A stretch of 64,000 nt of DNA from Chitinivibrionales bacterium. GTDB taxonomy: Bacteria; Fibrobacterota; Chitinivibrionia; Chitinivibrionales; JANQEN01. The stretch is from positions 124,001-188,000 of the forward strand of contig JANQEN010000188.1 of NCBI GenBank assembly GCA_028278335.1. Direction: 5' to 3'. Below are positions 51,480-60,239 of this stretch, piece after piece. Under the pieces are notes generated by a model. The model was not told where the DNA came from and made no database searches. It saw nothing but the letters and a program-made list of their open reading frames with translations. The stretch's first letter is position 1. Every line of letters starts with the position of its first letter. Position numbers and translations under genes: made by a program.

Positions 51480-52007
51480 TTATTCATCCTCTTGATTTAC
51501 CGGAATTACTCCCTGAAGAGGTATCTCATTTCGTCTATTAATGAGGGTATCATTTTCTTCTGCTGATGAATCATTAGAAGCATCTCTATTGATTGGAGCA
51601 AGGGTTTCATTTCCCTTACCGGCCATTTTAACCACGGTGCCTTCCTCTTTTTCCGCTTTAGCAGCAAAGCGAACACCGGTGTAATAAGCACCGCCACCAA
51701 ATCCCACCGCAAGGACGACAAGAGCATAAAAAAGATTTTTGACGTATGCTGGAAAGAGAAGAAAGGAAGAGGTTGGTTTGACTGGATTTGAGCAGAGTCG
51801 AACAATCTCCTTTCCAACTTCCAATGAGGGGGTCTCTTCGAGCATCTCTGGAGAAAACCATGCCTCTTTCTCTTTTCGATATTGATCAAGTTCCTGCTGG
51901 CAAATAGTACACTGCTCAAGGTGCGCTTTAAAGGTTTTTACCTCTGCTTCGCTGAGCTCCTCTGAAGTATACAATAACCCCTGTTCATTCCAAATATTAC
52001 ACTCCAT
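51480..52007 (-). CDS. Anti-sigma factor with zinc-binding (ZAS) motif
   Basis: A 175-residue protein. The N-terminal part contains the anti-sigma zinc motif HLEQCTIC (His-x3-Cys-x2-Cys, near residues 29-36), after an N-terminal Cys. A single membrane helix lies at about 86-108 (YVKNLFYALVVLAVGFGGGAYY), so the zinc domain is cytoplasmic and the 65-residue acidic tail is periplasmic. The domain should hold the ECF sigma factor encoded just upstream, with which it overlaps by 11 bases. Release would follow cleavage or a conformational signal through the membrane. The tail has no recognised sensor fold. Confidence 0.88.
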   Translation of the reverse strand: MECNIWNEQGLLYTSEELSEAEVKTFKAHLEQCTICQQELDQYRKEKEAWFSPEMLEETPSLEVGKEIVRLCSNPVKPTSSFLLFPAYVKNLFYALVVLAVGFGGGAYYTGVRFAAKAEKEEGTVVKMAGKGNETLAPINRDASNDSSAEENDTLINRRNEIPLQGVIPVNQEDE

Positions 52008-52557
52008 GAACGCCTCTTTTCTGTAATTCCTTACGAATATTTTTCAAAGCCAATCGCATTCTCCCCAATGCAGTATTTACTGGGCAATCCATGGTTGCTG
52101 CGATCTCTTTAAAGGGAACGCCACCAAGCTCACGCAAAAGAAACACCTCTCTTTGTGTGGGATCCAATGTTAATACTGCTTCGTTTACCAATTCTCTAAT
52201 CCTTTTATTATGTGCGTCCTTGTCAGGGACATCTATTTTACTACCAACAGCTTTTTCGCCTTCTTCCTTGTGATCCTTTTCAACTTTCTTATGTCTAAAA
52301 TGATCAATTGCTTTTTTATGTGCTATTCCATAAAACCAGCTCAGTAAATTTCTATTTCTATCAAACTGGTGCGCATTTCTCAAGGCTGCAAAAAAGGTTT
52401 CCTGCATCAGGTCTTCTGCTAAGCCTTCATCAAAGGTCATCTTAATGAGAAATCCAAAAAGTCTCTGGTTATATTTCTCATAGATTTTGCTAAAACCTTG
52501 AGGATCCCCTTTCATCCACTTATCAAAGAGGATCCTATCTTCTTCTTTGTCTGTCAT
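51997..52557 (-). CDS. ECF sigma factor (RpoE-like)
   Basis: A 186-residue extracytoplasmic-function sigma factor. Region 2 runs from about 22 to 90 (FSKIYEKYNQRLFGFLIKMT, DLMQETFFAAL, LLSWFYGIAHKKAIDHFR), and region 4 from about 125 to 180 (LTLDPTQREVFLLRELGG, FKEIAATMDCPVNTALGRMRLAL). There is no region 1.1 or 3. It starts the sigma/anti-sigma operon; the anti-sigma gene overlaps its end by 11 bases. The AT-rich palindrome at 52595-52630 lies 38 bases upstream and could be part of its control region. Its target promoters are not visible here, but envelope stress would suit the membrane anti-sigma. Confidence 0.94.
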   Translation of the reverse strand: MTDKEEDRILFDKWMKGDPQGFSKIYEKYNQRLFGFLIKMTFDEGLAEDLMQETFFAALRNAHQFDRNRNLLSWFYGIAHKKAIDHFRHKKVEKDHKEEGEKAVGSKIDVPDKDAHNKRIRELVNEAVLTLDPTQREVFLLRELGGVPFKEIAATMDCPVNTALGRMRLALKNIRKELQKRGVHGV

Positions 52558-52594
52558 AGAGTATTACGATTCCTGACTTTAATTTATTATAAAA

Positions 52595-52630
52595 AAAGTT
52601 AAAAAAAATTCATTTTTTTTTAACTTTTTA
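52595..52630 (-). terminator. AT-only perfect hairpin
   Basis: AAAAAGTTAAAAAAAA (52595-52610) pairs perfectly with TTTTTTTTAACTTTTT (52615-52630) across a TTCA loop. It lies between rppH (upstream on the minus strand) and the ECF sigma gene. It could end the rppH transcript or affect the sigma promoter. Confidence 0.45.
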
Positions 52631-52690
52631 TTGGTTTAATTCTTATTTCCTTTTATAACAGTCTGTTACAAGCATATCATTATTATCAAT

Positions 52691-53140
52691 TTATATAATT
52701 TTTAAATCTCTCAACGCTTCCTTATAGATCTTTTTTTTAAAATCAACAATATGCTTTAGAACATCATTTGGATCAATCCATTTAAATTGGTCAAATTCTG
52801 GCTCTGAGCACTCCACATTGATTGCGGAGTCGGAGGTTACTAATTCAACATGCACCCACGTCTGCTCTTGGCCAATGTATCCTGCATGCTTTACTGCTAC
52901 TCCTTCAGGATAGTCGTAGCAATATTTTTTCGACGCAACAGAAACAATACTAATTGCATCAGTGCCAATCTCCTCTAAGAGCTCCCGTTTTAATTCCTCA
53001 ATAAGATCTTTTTGAGGATCAATACCTCCCTGAGGAAACTGCCACCCTTCATGAGGAGGATATCCAATCCGGTGACAAAAAAGAACGCTGTTACCATTTT
53101 TTCTTCTGATAACAGCGCATACACAAGGTCGATATTTCAT
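52691..53140 (-). CDS. rppH: Nudix hydrolase, RppH-like RNA pyrophosphohydrolase
   Basis: A 149-residue Nudix protein. YRPCVCAVIRRKNGNSVLFCHR begins the fold, and the Nudix box reads GGIDPQKDLIEELKRELLEE followed by IG, with the catalytic REL-EE core intact. The first glutamate of the consensus is lysine here. WQFPQGGIDP and the FKWIDPNDVL ending strongly favour RppH, which removes pyrophosphate from 5'-triphosphate RNA and so starts mRNA decay; Ap4A hydrolase activity is the other option. It lies 22 bp after the giant TPR gene on the same strand, so the two are probably co-transcribed. Confidence 0.88.
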   Translation of the reverse strand: MKYRPCVCAVIRRKNGNSVLFCHRIGYPPHEGWQFPQGGIDPQKDLIEELKRELLEEIGTDAISIVSVASKKYCYDYPEGVAVKHAGYIGQEQTWVHVELVTSDSAINVECSEPEFDQFKWIDPNDVLKHIVDFKKKIYKEALRDLKII

Positions 53141-53161
53141 TGTTTTTAAGAAAGCAAAGGG

Positions 53162-56100
53162 TTAATATAATTTTGCTTTCTTTGCTTCTTCTTTGATCTT
53201 TGGATTATTTGGGTCGATCTGCTTAGCAGCTTTCAAGTGCTTGATGTAGCCATCTTTATCTTTGCGCATCTTGCACACCTTTGCCATACCAAGTTCGGCT
53301 AATCCAAATTTGGGGTCAGCTCTTAAAGCGCGATAATAAAAACGTTCCGCCCACTGAGGTTTACCTTGAAGAATGTATGTTTCTGCACGTTCATACAGGG
53401 CTGGTGCATAATTGGCATCAATAAAAATAACCTCTTTGTAAGTCTCAATAGCTTCATCGTACTTCTTACGTTGCCGTTGAATCATAGCAAGCAACATGAG
53501 AGCATCGATGTTTTCCGGGTCAGTAGCGCGGATATCTTCGATCGCATTTTCCGCATCTTTGAAATCTCCCTCTTCAAAAAGCATCTTAGCATAGAGCATG
53601 AGGAGCTCATTGTCACGCTTAATCTGTAAAAGGCCCTTGATTTCAGTTAAAGCCTGTTTCTTCTGGCCCAGTTTCATATAAGCTCTGATAAGATCTTTTC
53701 TGATTTCCAGATTATTTGGTTCTTTGTTTTTCGCTTTTTGGAAGAGGTTCACAGCCTCTTTTGTACGATTTGTCTTCATGTATCCCATAGCAAGGGGAAC
53801 CATAATTTTATGATTATTTGGTGAAAAGGTATTGGCTGTTTCTAAATAGACCATACCTTCACTGATTTTACCCTTATCCATAAGGAGGATACCAATACGA
53901 ATATTGGCTTCCAAGTTTTGCGGATCTAAAGCAATATATCGTTTGTAAGCATCTAGCTCTTTGTCAATCTTGCCAAGTTTTCCATAAATCTTGGCTATGT
54001 CAAGCCAAAGCTTCTTGTTCTTTCCAGACTTTTGGATTGCACTCTCCAACATTTTAACAGCGCTTCCATAGGTCATCTTATTGGTGCTATACATAAGACC
54101 TAACTGAAGATAGTTGCGGTAGTCACCTGGATAGATCCTAGTATTTTCCAAATAAATTTTCTTTGCTAGAGTGGGATTACTCTTCTCTCTAAGTTTAGCT
54201 CGTTTAAAGGCAACCTCTTTATCACGGACACCCTTGATTCGAATATACTCATCATAGGCAAGAAGCGCCTTATCCTGTTGCTTGGAATTTTCAAAAGCTT
54301 TCGCCTTCATGAGCAGCAGATCTTTACGAGTATTAACCTTGGGATTCCGTTTCAGTAATCCATTAATGATCGTAACAGCTTGGGTATACTTCTTTGATTT
54401 GTAAAAAGATTCAGCGAGCATGAGTTTATGAGCGAAGGCTTGGGCTTTCTTTCCCTTTACAACGGAAAGGTACTTTGCAGCACCTTCATAATCCTTTTTA
54501 TTGTAAAGAAATTTACCAACCTCAGCAGAGATCGTTTGATCGTTAGGCTTCTTCTTCAAATAGCTCATAAATGCCTTAATTGCTTGATCCTCTTTTTTCT
54601 GTTTCTTATAAAGATATCCAAGCGCTTTATACTCTGCACCAGCCTTGGGGTTCATCATAACAGCCTGCTCATAGGTTATGACCGCACCACTGACATCACC
54701 CAATTTTGCCTGGCACTCACCAAGTGCAGCAAGGGCATCAAAATTTTGTGGCTCCATCATAAGAGCTTGCTGATACATCTCCTTGGCTTTGGTATAGGAC
54801 TTCCGCTTCATATAAATCATACCAAGGGTTGTATAGGTTCCAACCTCAGCTTCACCGGATTTGATCACACCAGTAAGTGCCTTAATGACCTCTTCCTGTT
54901 GTCCCTTAGCAATAACGATCTCTGCATAGCGTTTGTAAAAGCCTTTAATGCCGGGATCGATTTTTAGTGCTCTTCTATAGGCTGCCAAAGCGCCATCAAG
55001 ATTTTTCTTCTCATAGAGAAGGTCACCAAGCTTTTTCTCTGACTCAGCATCTTTAGGATTCAACTTGAGGTACTGTTTAAGGTATGAAACCGCATTAAGC
55101 TTGTCTTTTTTATCAAGTGAGATTTGAAAAAGATTCTTAAAGATCACCGGATCACTTGGCTTAAGAAGTGCCAATTCTTTATAGAGCTTATAGGCTCCTG
55201 TTTTATCACCAGTACCCATAAGATGTTTTGCATAGCGTAAACGGGATTTCACATTCTTTTTGTCAAGCTGAATGAGCTTTTTGTCGACCCGCAAAAGATT
55301 AGTCTTATCACCAAGATTACTGTAGCAGGTAGAAAGATCTTTCCAGTATTTAATTTTTGCTGGTTTCTTTGTTGTAAGATTCTCTAAATGGACCTTTGCC
55401 TCTTGGTAAGCACGATTGCGCATGAGTGCCTCAGCAAGAACGATACGCGATTCTAAACGATTGGCATCCATCTTTACAACTGATTCTGCAGCATCCAGCG
55501 CTTTGTCCCATTGATTCAGTTTGGCAGCAGAAAGGGCAATCCCTTCTAAAGCCTCTACGTTCTCTTTAAGACTGTTACTCTGCACAAACAGTTTCAGTGC
55601 TTTTTCGTAGTTTTTGGCCTTGAAATTATACTGTCCCAACACAAGGTAGACATTGGGATCATTGGGACTAAGAGACATCATTTTCTCGTAAGTAGCTTTT
55701 GCCTTGGTAGCCATTTTGCTCTTAGTGTAAAGGTCAGCTAATCGTGCATAGGCTTCAATGTTTGATTTATCCAAGGCAACTGCTTTTTCTAAATTACCAA
55801 TAGCAGCGCTTGTTTTTTTAAGGCCCATATTGGCATCGGCAAGTAAAAAGAAGACATCCTTGATTTGGGAAGCCTTAGGATCGGCCGAAGCAATGAACTT
55901 GAACTGGGTGAGCGCGTTGCTATATTTCTTCTTTTCCAGATCAACAACACCTACTTTATAACGAGCAGTGATCGCCTTTTTACTTTTGTTACTACCAAAC
56001 TTTGTGATAGCCTTTCTATAGGCGCTAATTGCTTCGCTTTTCTTTCCTAAATTCTCATAACATTGAGCAAGATTATAAAAATCCTCGTCTTCCAATTTTG

Positions 56101-56851
56101 CTTTAGCCTGAATCCGTGCATATTCAGCTGAAGCTTCACTATACTTTTTCAGTTTGAAATTTGCACGGGCCAATTGAAGACCGGCATCCCAAAGGGTCTT
56201 CTGCATGGTTGTGGCTTTTTTTAGATACTCAACAGCAGAGGCCACGTCATCCACTTTTAGATAGGACTTTCCAATTTGAAAGGCAACCTTTGCATCTGCC
56301 TTAACAGCAAAGGCTTTCTTTAAAAGTGGAATTGCCTGTTTATATTGCTTATCGTTGTAATAGATTATTCCTAATTCACGGTTGGCAACATTATTGGAAG
56401 GGTCAGTCTGTATAACCTTTTCCAATGCCTTTTTCGCTTCAGCTGGTTTTTTTAGGGCAATACAGGCACGGGCATATTCCCAACTTGCGTCACCAGTAAA
56501 TTTCTGCTCCAAGGCCTTCTTTGCCATATTGATGGCACTATCATATTGCTTCAATTTGTTATAAATTCGGGCAGCACCCAAGAGCGATCCATAATCGCGA
56601 GGATTCATGCGCCATGAAACCATATAAGATGCTAAGGCTTTTTCAATAAGCCCAGTTTTCTCATGTGCCTGAGCGATTTTCACCCACACATCAGCAGTTC
56701 GGGATTGCGGGGGGATTTTTTGGTCTGCATATTCAATTGCTTCCTTGAATTTGCCAGCACTGAAAAGTTTATTAAAAGTCTCATCCCCAGAAGCGGTTGC
56801 TATCATTCCTATGAGCAATCCTGCACCAATAAGTAGGGGTAACCTCGCCAT
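53162..56851 (-). CDS. Giant exported tetratricopeptide-repeat protein
   Basis: A 1229-residue protein. GGAGGAATT just before the ATG at 56851 fixes the start (the frame is open 16 codons further). A signal peptide (LPLLIGAGLLIGMIATASG) leads to TPR repeats from about residue 30 to the C-terminus, with the usual A/G at position 8, Y at 11, A at 20 and P at 32 in units such as SYTKAKEMYQQALMMEPQN and YDEAIETYKEVIFIDANYAP. TPR superhelices scaffold protein assemblies; with a signal peptide this one sits in the periplasm or on an envelope face. No enzyme domain is attached. It may organise envelope machines, but no specific partner is indicated. It is followed closely by rppH. Confidence 0.92.
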   Translation of the reverse strand: MARLPLLIGAGLLIGMIATASGDETFNKLFSAGKFKEAIEYADQKIPPQSRTADVWVKIAQAHEKTGLIEKALASYMVSWRMNPRDYGSLLGAARIYNKLKQYDSAINMAKKALEQKFTGDASWEYARACIALKKPAEAKKALEKVIQTDPSNNVANRELGIIYYNDKQYKQAIPLLKKAFAVKADAKVAFQIGKSYLKVDDVASAVEYLKKATTMQKTLWDAGLQLARANFKLKKYSEASAEYARIQAKAKLEDEDFYNLAQCYENLGKKSEAISAYRKAITKFGSNKSKKAITARYKVGVVDLEKKKYSNALTQFKFIASADPKASQIKDVFFLLADANMGLKKTSAAIGNLEKAVALDKSNIEAYARLADLYTKSKMATKAKATYEKMMSLSPNDPNVYLVLGQYNFKAKNYEKALKLFVQSNSLKENVEALEGIALSAAKLNQWDKALDAAESVVKMDANRLESRIVLAEALMRNRAYQEAKVHLENLTTKKPAKIKYWKDLSTCYSNLGDKTNLLRVDKKLIQLDKKNVKSRLRYAKHLMGTGDKTGAYKLYKELALLKPSDPVIFKNLFQISLDKKDKLNAVSYLKQYLKLNPKDAESEKKLGDLLYEKKNLDGALAAYRRALKIDPGIKGFYKRYAEIVIAKGQQEEVIKALTGVIKSGEAEVGTYTTLGMIYMKRKSYTKAKEMYQQALMMEPQNFDALAALGECQAKLGDVSGAVITYEQAVMMNPKAGAEYKALGYLYKKQKKEDQAIKAFMSYLKKKPNDQTISAEVGKFLYNKKDYEGAAKYLSVVKGKKAQAFAHKLMLAESFYKSKKYTQAVTIINGLLKRNPKVNTRKDLLLMKAKAFENSKQQDKALLAYDEYIRIKGVRDKEVAFKRAKLREKSNPTLAKKIYLENTRIYPGDYRNYLQLGLMYSTNKMTYGSAVKMLESAIQKSGKNKKLWLDIAKIYGKLGKIDKELDAYKRYIALDPQNLEANIRIGILLMDKGKISEGMVYLETANTFSPNNHKIMVPLAMGYMKTNRTKEAVNLFQKAKNKEPNNLEIRKDLIRAYMKLGQKKQALTEIKGLLQIKRDNELLMLYAKMLFEEGDFKDAENAIEDIRATDPENIDALMLLAMIQRQRKKYDEAIETYKEVIFIDANYAPALYERAETYILQGKPQWAERFYYRALRADPKFGLAELGMAKVCKMRKDKDGYIKHLKAAKQIDPNNPKIKEEAKKAKLY

Positions 56852-57199
56852 AATTCCTCCAATCCTATATATAGATAAGCGTTGTACGAAAATTTTCACA
56901 AATATTTTGCTTTTTATACATCTTTAGAGATAAATAAATAGTTATATAATATGGTAATTGTCTATTTAAGTTGCAAGGGCATATTACCGGGAGCTGAAAA
57001 AAGATTGCCCTTAGTAAAAGAAATTTGGGCACAACATCAGCATGATAGAGGCTACTATTCCATTAATTAATCAATTAATACATTAACCTTCCATTTAACA
57101 CCTTCAATGCCATAAAATGAGAAATTCGACTCATTTTTTACTTGCTGTACGTACACATCTTCAATCATGATAACTGTTTAATTTATAAATAGTTGCTGA
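56852..57199. other. 348-bp spacer between minus-strand genes
   Basis: No gene or RNA is supported. The part near 56852-56960 is AT-rich and should hold the TPR gene promoter (TATATAATATGG-like near 56942). A GGCA...GCCC weak pairing lies near 56980-57017, and the hairpin described separately lies at 57114-57137. Confidence 0.5.
57112..57140 (-). terminator. Terminator after the amidase gene
   Basis: AAAATGAG (57114-57121) pairs with CTCATTTT (57130-57137) across eight bases, 60 bp after the minus-strand stop at 57200. T-rich arms on both strands make it a moderate candidate. Confidence 0.5.
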
Positions 57200-57787
57200 T
57201 CAGACAGCTTTTTTAAGGGTATAGAATCGTTCCCAGTCGAACAGAGGTCCAGGATCAACTTTAATATCCTTACGTAACCCTCTTTTGACAGCCTCTTCTC
57301 CTGCAATATTTTCGTGGCCAGTATAGGTTTTAATAGCCCATCGAGACTCTAATTCCACAGCAAGCTGGGCCAGTGTTTGATATTGCTCATTTGTAAACCC
57401 AGAGTCCTTGGTGGCAGCAAGTTCAACACCCAGAGAAAACTCGTTCACTGACTCCCGCAAATCTGGTGGAGGCATGATGCTTCCTCCGCAGTGCCAGGCC
57501 TTATTCTCTTCAGGAACTAACTGAATGCATGCGCCACTTCTATCAATCAAATAATGACTACTTACACCAAAATGACAGAGCACTTCGATAATCGAATCTA
57601 CAGAAAAAGGGTCCCGGGGGTAAAATTCAATGGCACTGATGTAATGAAAAACAATAGTATCTATCTCTACTTTCTTTCGATCACTCCAGAGATGATCACA
57701 CTTCTGTGCCTTTAGAAGTGTTGCCAAAGATTTCCCCTGTATCTTTTTTTGAGTATCTTTGGTTAAGAGAGAAGTTACTTTAATCAT
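57200..57787 (-). CDS. N-acetylmuramoyl-L-alanine amidase (amidase_2 / PGRP fold)
   Basis: A 195-residue amidase_2-type protein. IDTIVFHYISA gives the first zinc His, VSSHYLIDRSGACIQLVPEENKAWHCGGS is the family core, and TGHENIAGEE...KVDPGPLFDW supplies the second His and the last ligand Asp. It cleaves the bond between muramic acid and L-Ala in peptidoglycan or its fragments. I see no signal peptide, so it may act on recycled muropeptides in the cytoplasm like AmpD. A TTG 14 codons upstream (57829), with AGG six bases before it, is an alternative start. The gene follows the tyrosine phosphatase gene closely. Confidence 0.9.
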   Translation of the reverse strand: MIKVTSLLTKDTQKKIQGKSLATLLKAQKCDHLWSDRKKVEIDTIVFHYISAIEFYPRDPFSVDSIIEVLCHFGVSSHYLIDRSGACIQLVPEENKAWHCGGSIMPPPDLRESVNEFSLGVELAATKDSGFTNEQYQTLAQLAVELESRWAIKTYTGHENIAGEEAVKRGLRKDIKVDPGPLFDWERFYTLKKAV

Positions 57788-57846
57788 TGGACACCACTCA
57801 TACTCAAAGGAAGGGATTACTGGGTGCAAGAAAAACCTAATGTTGT

Positions 57847-58326
57847 CTAAAAATAGAGTTCCTCAATAGCAGGGATTATTCGTTCAATATGCCTATCAAT
57901 AACCTTAAAAGTCTCCTTATAATGCTTAAAAGAGCCACCATAGGGATCCTTCACATTGTCCTTTTTACTCTTTTTTGTCCGTTCAATATCGGGCCAAGCT
58001 CCCAAGATATAGTTTCTATCCTGGACTCGGGGAAAAAAGGTGTTTAGAAAATCTCTCTGCATCCATTCCATTGAAAGAATTAAACAGGCCTCATCTAACT
58101 CTTCAAATTCAAGTTTTCTTGAGCGATGTCCTGAAATATCAATGCCATGCTCTTGACATATCTGGATCGAATATTTTGATGCAGCTTGGTGATCTAAACC
58201 ATAAATTCCCATGGATGACACAACAAGTCCATCATTTCCCATTTGTTGCCATCGGTATCGCAAAATACCCTCAGCCATGGGACTTCTACAAATATTTCCA
58301 GTGCAAATAAAGACAACACGCTTCAT
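57847..58326 (-). CDS. Low-molecular-weight protein-tyrosine phosphatase
   Basis: A 159-residue phosphatase starting at ATG 58326 (MKRVVFICTGNICRSP). The active-site P-loop CTGNICRS (C8, R14) and the late general acid in KDPYGGSFKHY are canonical. SMGIYGLDHQAASK and the GIDISGHRSRKLE stretch are typical of the family. It removes phosphate from protein tyrosines, and in many bacteria it acts with a BY-kinase on capsule export; no such kinase is in the window. Members of the related group that handle arginine-phosphate also exist. It is 18-60 bp upstream of the amidase gene, depending on that gene's start. Confidence 0.93.
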   Translation of the reverse strand: MKRVVFICTGNICRSPMAEGILRYRWQQMGNDGLVVSSMGIYGLDHQAASKYSIQICQEHGIDISGHRSRKLEFEELDEACLILSMEWMQRDFLNTFFPRVQDRNYILGAWPDIERTKKSKKDNVKDPYGGSFKHYKETFKVIDRHIERIIPAIEELYF

Positions 58327-58443
58327 AAAAGATTTCCAAACCAATTAGTATTTATTAATTATCGTATAAATCAACATCCTATACAAGATACAAAAATATT
58401 ATTTTTCATCGGTTATACAAATAATTTTAGAAGGAGATCTACC

Positions 58444-58767
58444 ATGGCAGGTTTAAGTCAGGAAGAAAAATCACTGGTTCAGGAAGCAATTCAGGTCTAT
58501 TTACAGATAGTATCTCGCCAAATGCCCCAAGCGCATGTGCAAAAAATTGTACAAATTGCTGAGGGAGCTATAAAGAAGATTGAAACCTTGGATGCAGGGG
58601 GAAAAGGTGGTGGCAAGCCGATGGGTATTACTGACGAGTGGTATAAGCATGTCTGCAAAACCTGCGACAAGCTAAGCGCCTCTGGGTGCGAAGACAAGGT
58701 TACTGAAAAGTTTCCTGGAAAATGCGATCCCATTCTGCATTATGAGCAGAACAAACTAAAATCATAA
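58444..58767 (+). CDS. Small cysteine-rich protein of unknown function
   Basis: A 107-residue protein. AGAAGGAG precedes the ATG at 58444; the open frame extends upstream without support. The N-terminal 45 residues form amphipathic helices (SQEEKSLVQEAIQVYLQIVS). A glycine-rich turn (DAGGKGGGKPMG) separates them from a C-terminal segment with four cysteines: HVCKTCDKLSASGCEDKV, then GKCDPILHYE. This C-x2-C-x7-C-x10-C pattern could bind zinc or an Fe-S cluster. I recognise no family. It is divergent from the phosphatase gene and convergent with tyrS, 6 bp away. Confidence 0.75.
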   Translation: MAGLSQEEKSLVQEAIQVYLQIVSRQMPQAHVQKIVQIAEGAIKKIETLDAGGKGGGKPMGITDEWYKHVCKTCDKLSASGCEDKVTEKFPGKCDPILHYEQNKLKS

Positions 58768-58773
58768 TCAGGC

Positions 58774-60054
58774 TTAAACGCACTGAACTATGAAATAGGA
58801 TTTCTTTCCCTTTTGCACTAAAAGATATTTGCTGTTTAAAAGCATAGAATCTGAGATCGTTGTCTCTGCGGAGGAGACCTTCTCCTTATTGACACTAAGA
58901 CCATTGCTCTTTATCAACCGACGGGCTTCTCCTTTAGAAGCAAATATCTCTGTTTCTCCACTTACCAATGAAACAATATCAATGCCCTTTTCAAAATGCG
59001 ATATTGCCACATCATAGACAGGCACGCCATCAAAAATATCTAAAAACTCCTGCTCTGAAAGCTTTTGCAGTGTTGCTAAGGTGCCCTTACCAAACAGAAT
59101 TTGGGAAGCCTCTACCGACGCATGATAGTCTTCCTCAGAATGCACCATAACGGTAATCTCTTTGGCCAATCGCTTCTGTAATACCCGTTTGTGTGGTTCT
59201 TGAGTATGCTCTTGAATCAATGACTCCACTTCATCCTTAGGCAGCAGCGTAAATATTTTGATATATTTTTCAGCATCTACATCAGAGGCGTTGAGCCAGA
59301 ATTGATAGAATTTATAGGGTGACGTATACCGAGGATCCAACCAAATATTTCCCTGTTCCGTTTTACCAAACTTCCCGCCATCAGCTTTGGTGATCAAAGG
59401 GCACGTTAAGGCAAAGGCCTCACCACCGGCCATTCGTCGGATTAGCTCGGTCCCGGTCACAATATTTCCCCATTGATCAGAACCACCCATCTGCAATTTA
59501 CAATTGTAATTCTTGTAGAGATGTAAAAAGTCATATCCCTGAACTAACTGATAAGTAAATTCAGTAAAGGAGAGACCGGTTTCCAACCGTTTTTTTACAG
59601 AGTCCTTGGCCATCATGTAATTGACTGTGATATGTTTCCCTACATCACGGAGGAAGCTTAAAAAGGAAAATTCCTTCATCCAATCGTAATTATTCACCAT
59701 CAGAGCGCCATTTTCTCGGGTGGTGTCAAAATCCAAGAACTTGGTTAATTGCTTTTTAAGGCACTCTTGATTATGACGGAGTACCTCTTCATCAAGAAGA
59801 TTTCGCTCTTCTGATTTACCCGAAGGGTCTCCAATCATGCCTGTTGCACCACCAACTAGGGCTACAGGACGATGCCCGAAATTTTGCAGCATCTTCAGCA
59901 TCATAATCGACACCAAATGCCCAATATGTAAAGAATCGGCTGTTGGATCGATCCCAACATAGGCGGTGGTTGTCTCTTTATTTAAAAGCTCTTCTGTCCC
60001 TGGCATGCTATCATGGATCATACCCCGCCACTTCAGTTCCTCAACAAAATTCAT
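58774..60054 (-). CDS. tyrS: Tyrosyl-tRNA synthetase
   Basis: A 426-residue class I synthetase. The ATG at 60054 with GAGGTG upstream is preferred to an ATG four codons earlier. The HIGH motif appears as [12 protein letters not shown], the tyrosine-binding region as [10 protein letters not shown] and [11 protein letters not shown], and the KMSKS loop as KFGKTEQGN, the form used by the common bacterial TyrRS. The last 60 residues form an S4 RNA-binding domain ([18 protein letters not shown]). Length and motifs are normal. It is transcribed alone, divergently from the cation exchanger gene. Confidence 0.97.
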   Translation of the reverse strand: MNFVEELKWRGMIHDSMPGTEELLNKETTTAYVGIDPTADSLHIGHLVSIMMLKMLQNFGHRPVALVGGATGMIGDPSGKSEERNLLDEEVLRHNQECLKKQLTKFLDFDTTRENGALMVNNYDWMKEFSFLSFLRDVGKHITVNYMMAKDSVKKRLETGLSFTEFTYQLVQGYDFLHLYKNYNCKLQMGGSDQWGNIVTGTELIRRMAGGEAFALTCPLITKADGGKFGKTEQGNIWLDPRYTSPYKFYQFWLNASDVDAEKYIKIFTLLPKDEVESLIQEHTQEPHKRVLQKRLAKEITVMVHSEEDYHASVEASQILFGKGTLATLQKLSEQEFLDIFDGVPVYDVAISHFEKGIDIVSLVSGETEIFASKGEARRLIKSNGLSVNKEKVSSAETTISDSMLLNSKYLLVQKGKKSYFIVQCV

Positions 60055-60125
60055 AGAACACCTCATCTATTGGATAATCATTTATATCAATTTGAGTCAA
60101 TAAATATACAATGCCCTTTATATTT

Positions 60126-60181
60126 AGGGTACCCTCAAGACTGGTTTTTGTGAGCTGATTCAAACCATGTTACCCTTTTTT
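60126..60181 (+). terminator. Hairpin with T tract in the exchanger leader (possible attenuator)
   Basis: AGGGTA (60126-60131) pairs with TACCCT (60171-60176), enclosing a GGTTT/AAACC stem (60143-60147 with 60162-60166), and a T tract follows. It lies 60 bases before the exchanger start, so it could stop transcription early under some condition. Confidence 0.4.
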
Positions 60182-60239
60182 CAGAGAAATGTTTTCTTCT
60201 GGTATTCCGCGCTGCTCATAAATCAATTAATTTTAATGC

